In this document: piece after piece, positions 62,803-64,000 of the stretch
Numbering within the stretch: the first letter of the stretch is position 1
How the letters are laid out: every line of letters begins with the position of its first letter
From: Aerococcus sp.
GTDB taxonomy: Bacteria; Bacillota; Bacilli; Lactobacillales; Aerococcaceae
DNA length: 64,000 nucleotides
Direction of reading: 5' to 3'
Assembly: GCA_030528285.1 (NCBI GenBank)
Contig: JAUMZE010000003.1
Location: 62,001 to 126,000 of the forward strand
The notes under the pieces: generated by a model
The model's input: only the letters and a program-made list of their open reading frames with translations
Told to the model about the DNA's origin: nothing
Database searches by the model: none
Position numbers and translations under genes: made by a program

Positions 62803-63747
62803 TCACCTCTCCCTTAAAAATAAACGAACACGTTCTTCAATGGTTTCAATCTGTTCGGGATGCGTCACCAAATCAAAGCTCTCTCCCTCTGGCATGCGGT
62901 TTCTGAGCCAAGTCAGTTGGCGTTTGGCGTAGCGTCTGGAGGATTGTTTCAATTGCTCAATGCACTCATCCAAAGTTTGTTTGCCTCTGAAATAGGGAAA
63001 GAATTCCTTGTAACCGATCGCTTGACTGGCAGCTGCTTGCTCTGGTAAATCCTGATGATACAACCACTCTGCCTCATCAAGTAACCCCTCTGTCATCATG
63101 AGATCCACGCGCTGATTGATCCGCTCATATAGTAATGCCCGCTCCGTATTGAGGATGATCACAAATGGATCATATAAACTGGAATGTCTGGTCTGATCCT
63201 CCGTTTGATCAGACAACAGATGATCCGTGTAGGTCGCGACCTCTAATGCCCGAATCACCCGGCGCACATTATTATGATGAATATTGGCAGCCGACGTGGC
63301 GTCCACCAGTTCCAACCAGTGATGAAGCACCTCATTTCCTTGAGTTTCTGCGATTTCACTCATGGCGGTGCGGAAATGCGGATGCTCCTCGCGCTCGCCC
63401 AGTGAGAAATCATAGAGCAATGCCTGCAGATACAACCCCGTTCCCCCAACGACAATCGGCACATGCTGTTGGGCGTAGATATCTTCAATCACTTTGGTCG
63501 CATCCTGCTTGAATTCGGCGACGGAATAGGGTTCATCGACCGGTTGGAAATTCAACAGATGATGCGGGGCCATGTCTTGTTCAGCAATCGTCGGAGTGGC
63601 TGTTCCAATATTCAAATGTCGGTAAATCTGCATAGAGTCACTGTTGACGATCTCTCCCTTCAGCGCTTTCGCTAAATGGATACTGAGACTGGTTTTTCCG
63701 ACAGCGGTAGGACCCGCAATCACAATCAATGGGATTTTGGCACGCAT
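62803..63747 (-). CDS. miaA: tRNA dimethylallyltransferase MiaA
   Basis: A 314-residue enzyme that adds a dimethylallyl group to A37 of tRNAs reading UNN codons. The P-loop is VIAGPTAVGKTSLSIHLA. SDSMQIYRHLNIGTA, VVGGTGLYLQALLYD, NNVRRVIRALEV and RRYAKRQLTWLRNR are family blocks. AGGAAG precedes the ATG. It forms an operon with hflX, as in many bacteria. Confidence 0.97.
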   Translation of the reverse strand: MRAKIPLIVIAGPTAVGKTSLSIHLAKALKGEIVNSDSMQIYRHLNIGTATPTIAEQDMAPHHLLNFQPVDEPYSVAEFKQDATKVIEDIYAQQHVPIVVGGTGLYLQALLYDFSLGEREEHPHFRTAMSEIAETQGNEVLHHWLELVDATSAANIHHNNVRRVIRALEVATYTDHLLSDQTEDQTRHSSLYDPFVIILNTERALLYERINQRVDLMMTEGLLDEAEWLYHQDLPEQAAASQAIGYKEFFPYFRGKQTLDECIEQLKQSSRRYAKRQLTWLRNRMPEGESFDLVTHPEQIETIEERVRLFLRER

Positions 63748-63773
63748 CCGCCTCTTCCTTTCGTTATGATGGA

Positions 63774-64000
63774 TTACTTCTTATAGGTTTCTGCGAGTTG
63801 TTGGCGCTCAGTGGCTGCGATGGCGAGCTGTTCCTCTGCGGCGGCTTTGGTGGCAGAGGTGATGGTTTCCCCTGAACTCATGCGGGCGATCTGGTCAATC
63901 CGCCCCGTCGTATCCAGCACGCTCACGTCGGTTCTCGTGCGTCCATTCGTTTCTTGTTTCTGGATAAGGAGCTGCTGGTTCGCCATGGCCGCCACTTGTG
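63774..64000 (-). CDS. recN: DNA repair protein RecN, C-terminal end (truncated by the window)
   Basis: The frame is open to the window end. The visible part reads QVAAMANQQLLIQKQE, then GRIDQIARMSSGETITSATKAAAEEQLAIA, which matches the end of RecN (PQVAA, IARMLGG, hAxELL). The usual LGG is SSG here. RecN is an SMC-like ATPase acting at double-strand breaks. It ends 26 bp before miaA, on the same strand. Confidence 0.85.
   Translation of the reverse strand, partial: QVAAMANQQLLIQKQETNGRTRTDVSVLDTTGRIDQIARMSSGETITSATKAAAEEQLAIAATERQQLAETYKK

Overview
This window is a chromosomal segment of a low-to-medium G+C Firmicute. It is most likely a member of the Lactobacillales, perhaps of the Aerococcaceae/Carnobacteriaceae type, but I cannot place the genus. 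The evidence is the gene order DUF3397-mraZ-rsmH-ftsL-pbp-mraY-murD-murG-divIB / ftsA-ftsZ-ylmE-ylmG-ylmH-divIVA-ileS, a MurE with an L-lysine-type substrate motif, a phosphoketolase, PepO, a T-box in front of ileS, and consensus TTGACA/TATAAT promoters. No prophage, insertion sequence, CRISPR array or defence island is visible; it is a core-genome region.

Layout. 1-5 kb: a truncated wall amidase, a TetR-regulated two-gene ABC exporter and degV. 5-24 kb: the division and wall cluster, all on the minus strand. It is cut by terminators into DUF3397; mraZ to divIB; ftsA to ylmG; and ylmH-divIVA, followed by T-box-controlled ileS-cspA. 24-31 kb: yqeG-yqeH-yhbY-nadD-yqeK-rsfS-tmcAL, then yceD-rpmF, and murE behind a hairpin leader. 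31-36 kb: ykuJ-like, a glycolipid glycosyltransferase, yqeY, rpsU (58 codons), an FAD lactate/glycolate dehydrogenase, tRNA-Leu(GAG) and a 44-codon small gene. 36-45 kb: sprT, tex, a manganese riboswitch with a P-type ATPase, glutathione reductase and an orphan O-antigen-ligase-like protein. 45-54 kb: phosphoketolase next to a SorC-type regulator, pepO, a class I glutamine-amidotransferase-like hydrolase, and a YfcC-type carrier behind a structured leader. 53-60 kb: rodA, a YihY-type membrane protein, a lipoprotein and mgtA with its M-box. 60-64 kb: acyl-ACP thioesterase, a small membrane protein, tRNA-Arg(UCU), hflX, miaA and the 3' end of recN.

How the parts work together. The dominant theme is envelope growth: lipid II synthesis (MurE, MurD, MraY, MurG), septal synthesis (FtsL, DivIB, the PASTA PBP), the FtsZ/FtsA ring, elongation (RodA) and a cell-separation amidase. 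The second theme is translation and ribosome assembly. The third is RNA-based control: a tRNA-sensing T-box (ileS-cspA), a yybP-ykoY Mn2+ riboswitch (efflux-type ATPase) and an M-box Mg2+ riboswitch (mgtA) are recognised with confidence. Two further structured leaders match no class I know: one before the YfcC-type carrier (51689-51837) and one before murE (30972-31094). These two are the best candidates for something undescribed. Start codons were chosen from ribosome-binding sites read in the sequence; several are TTG or GTG.
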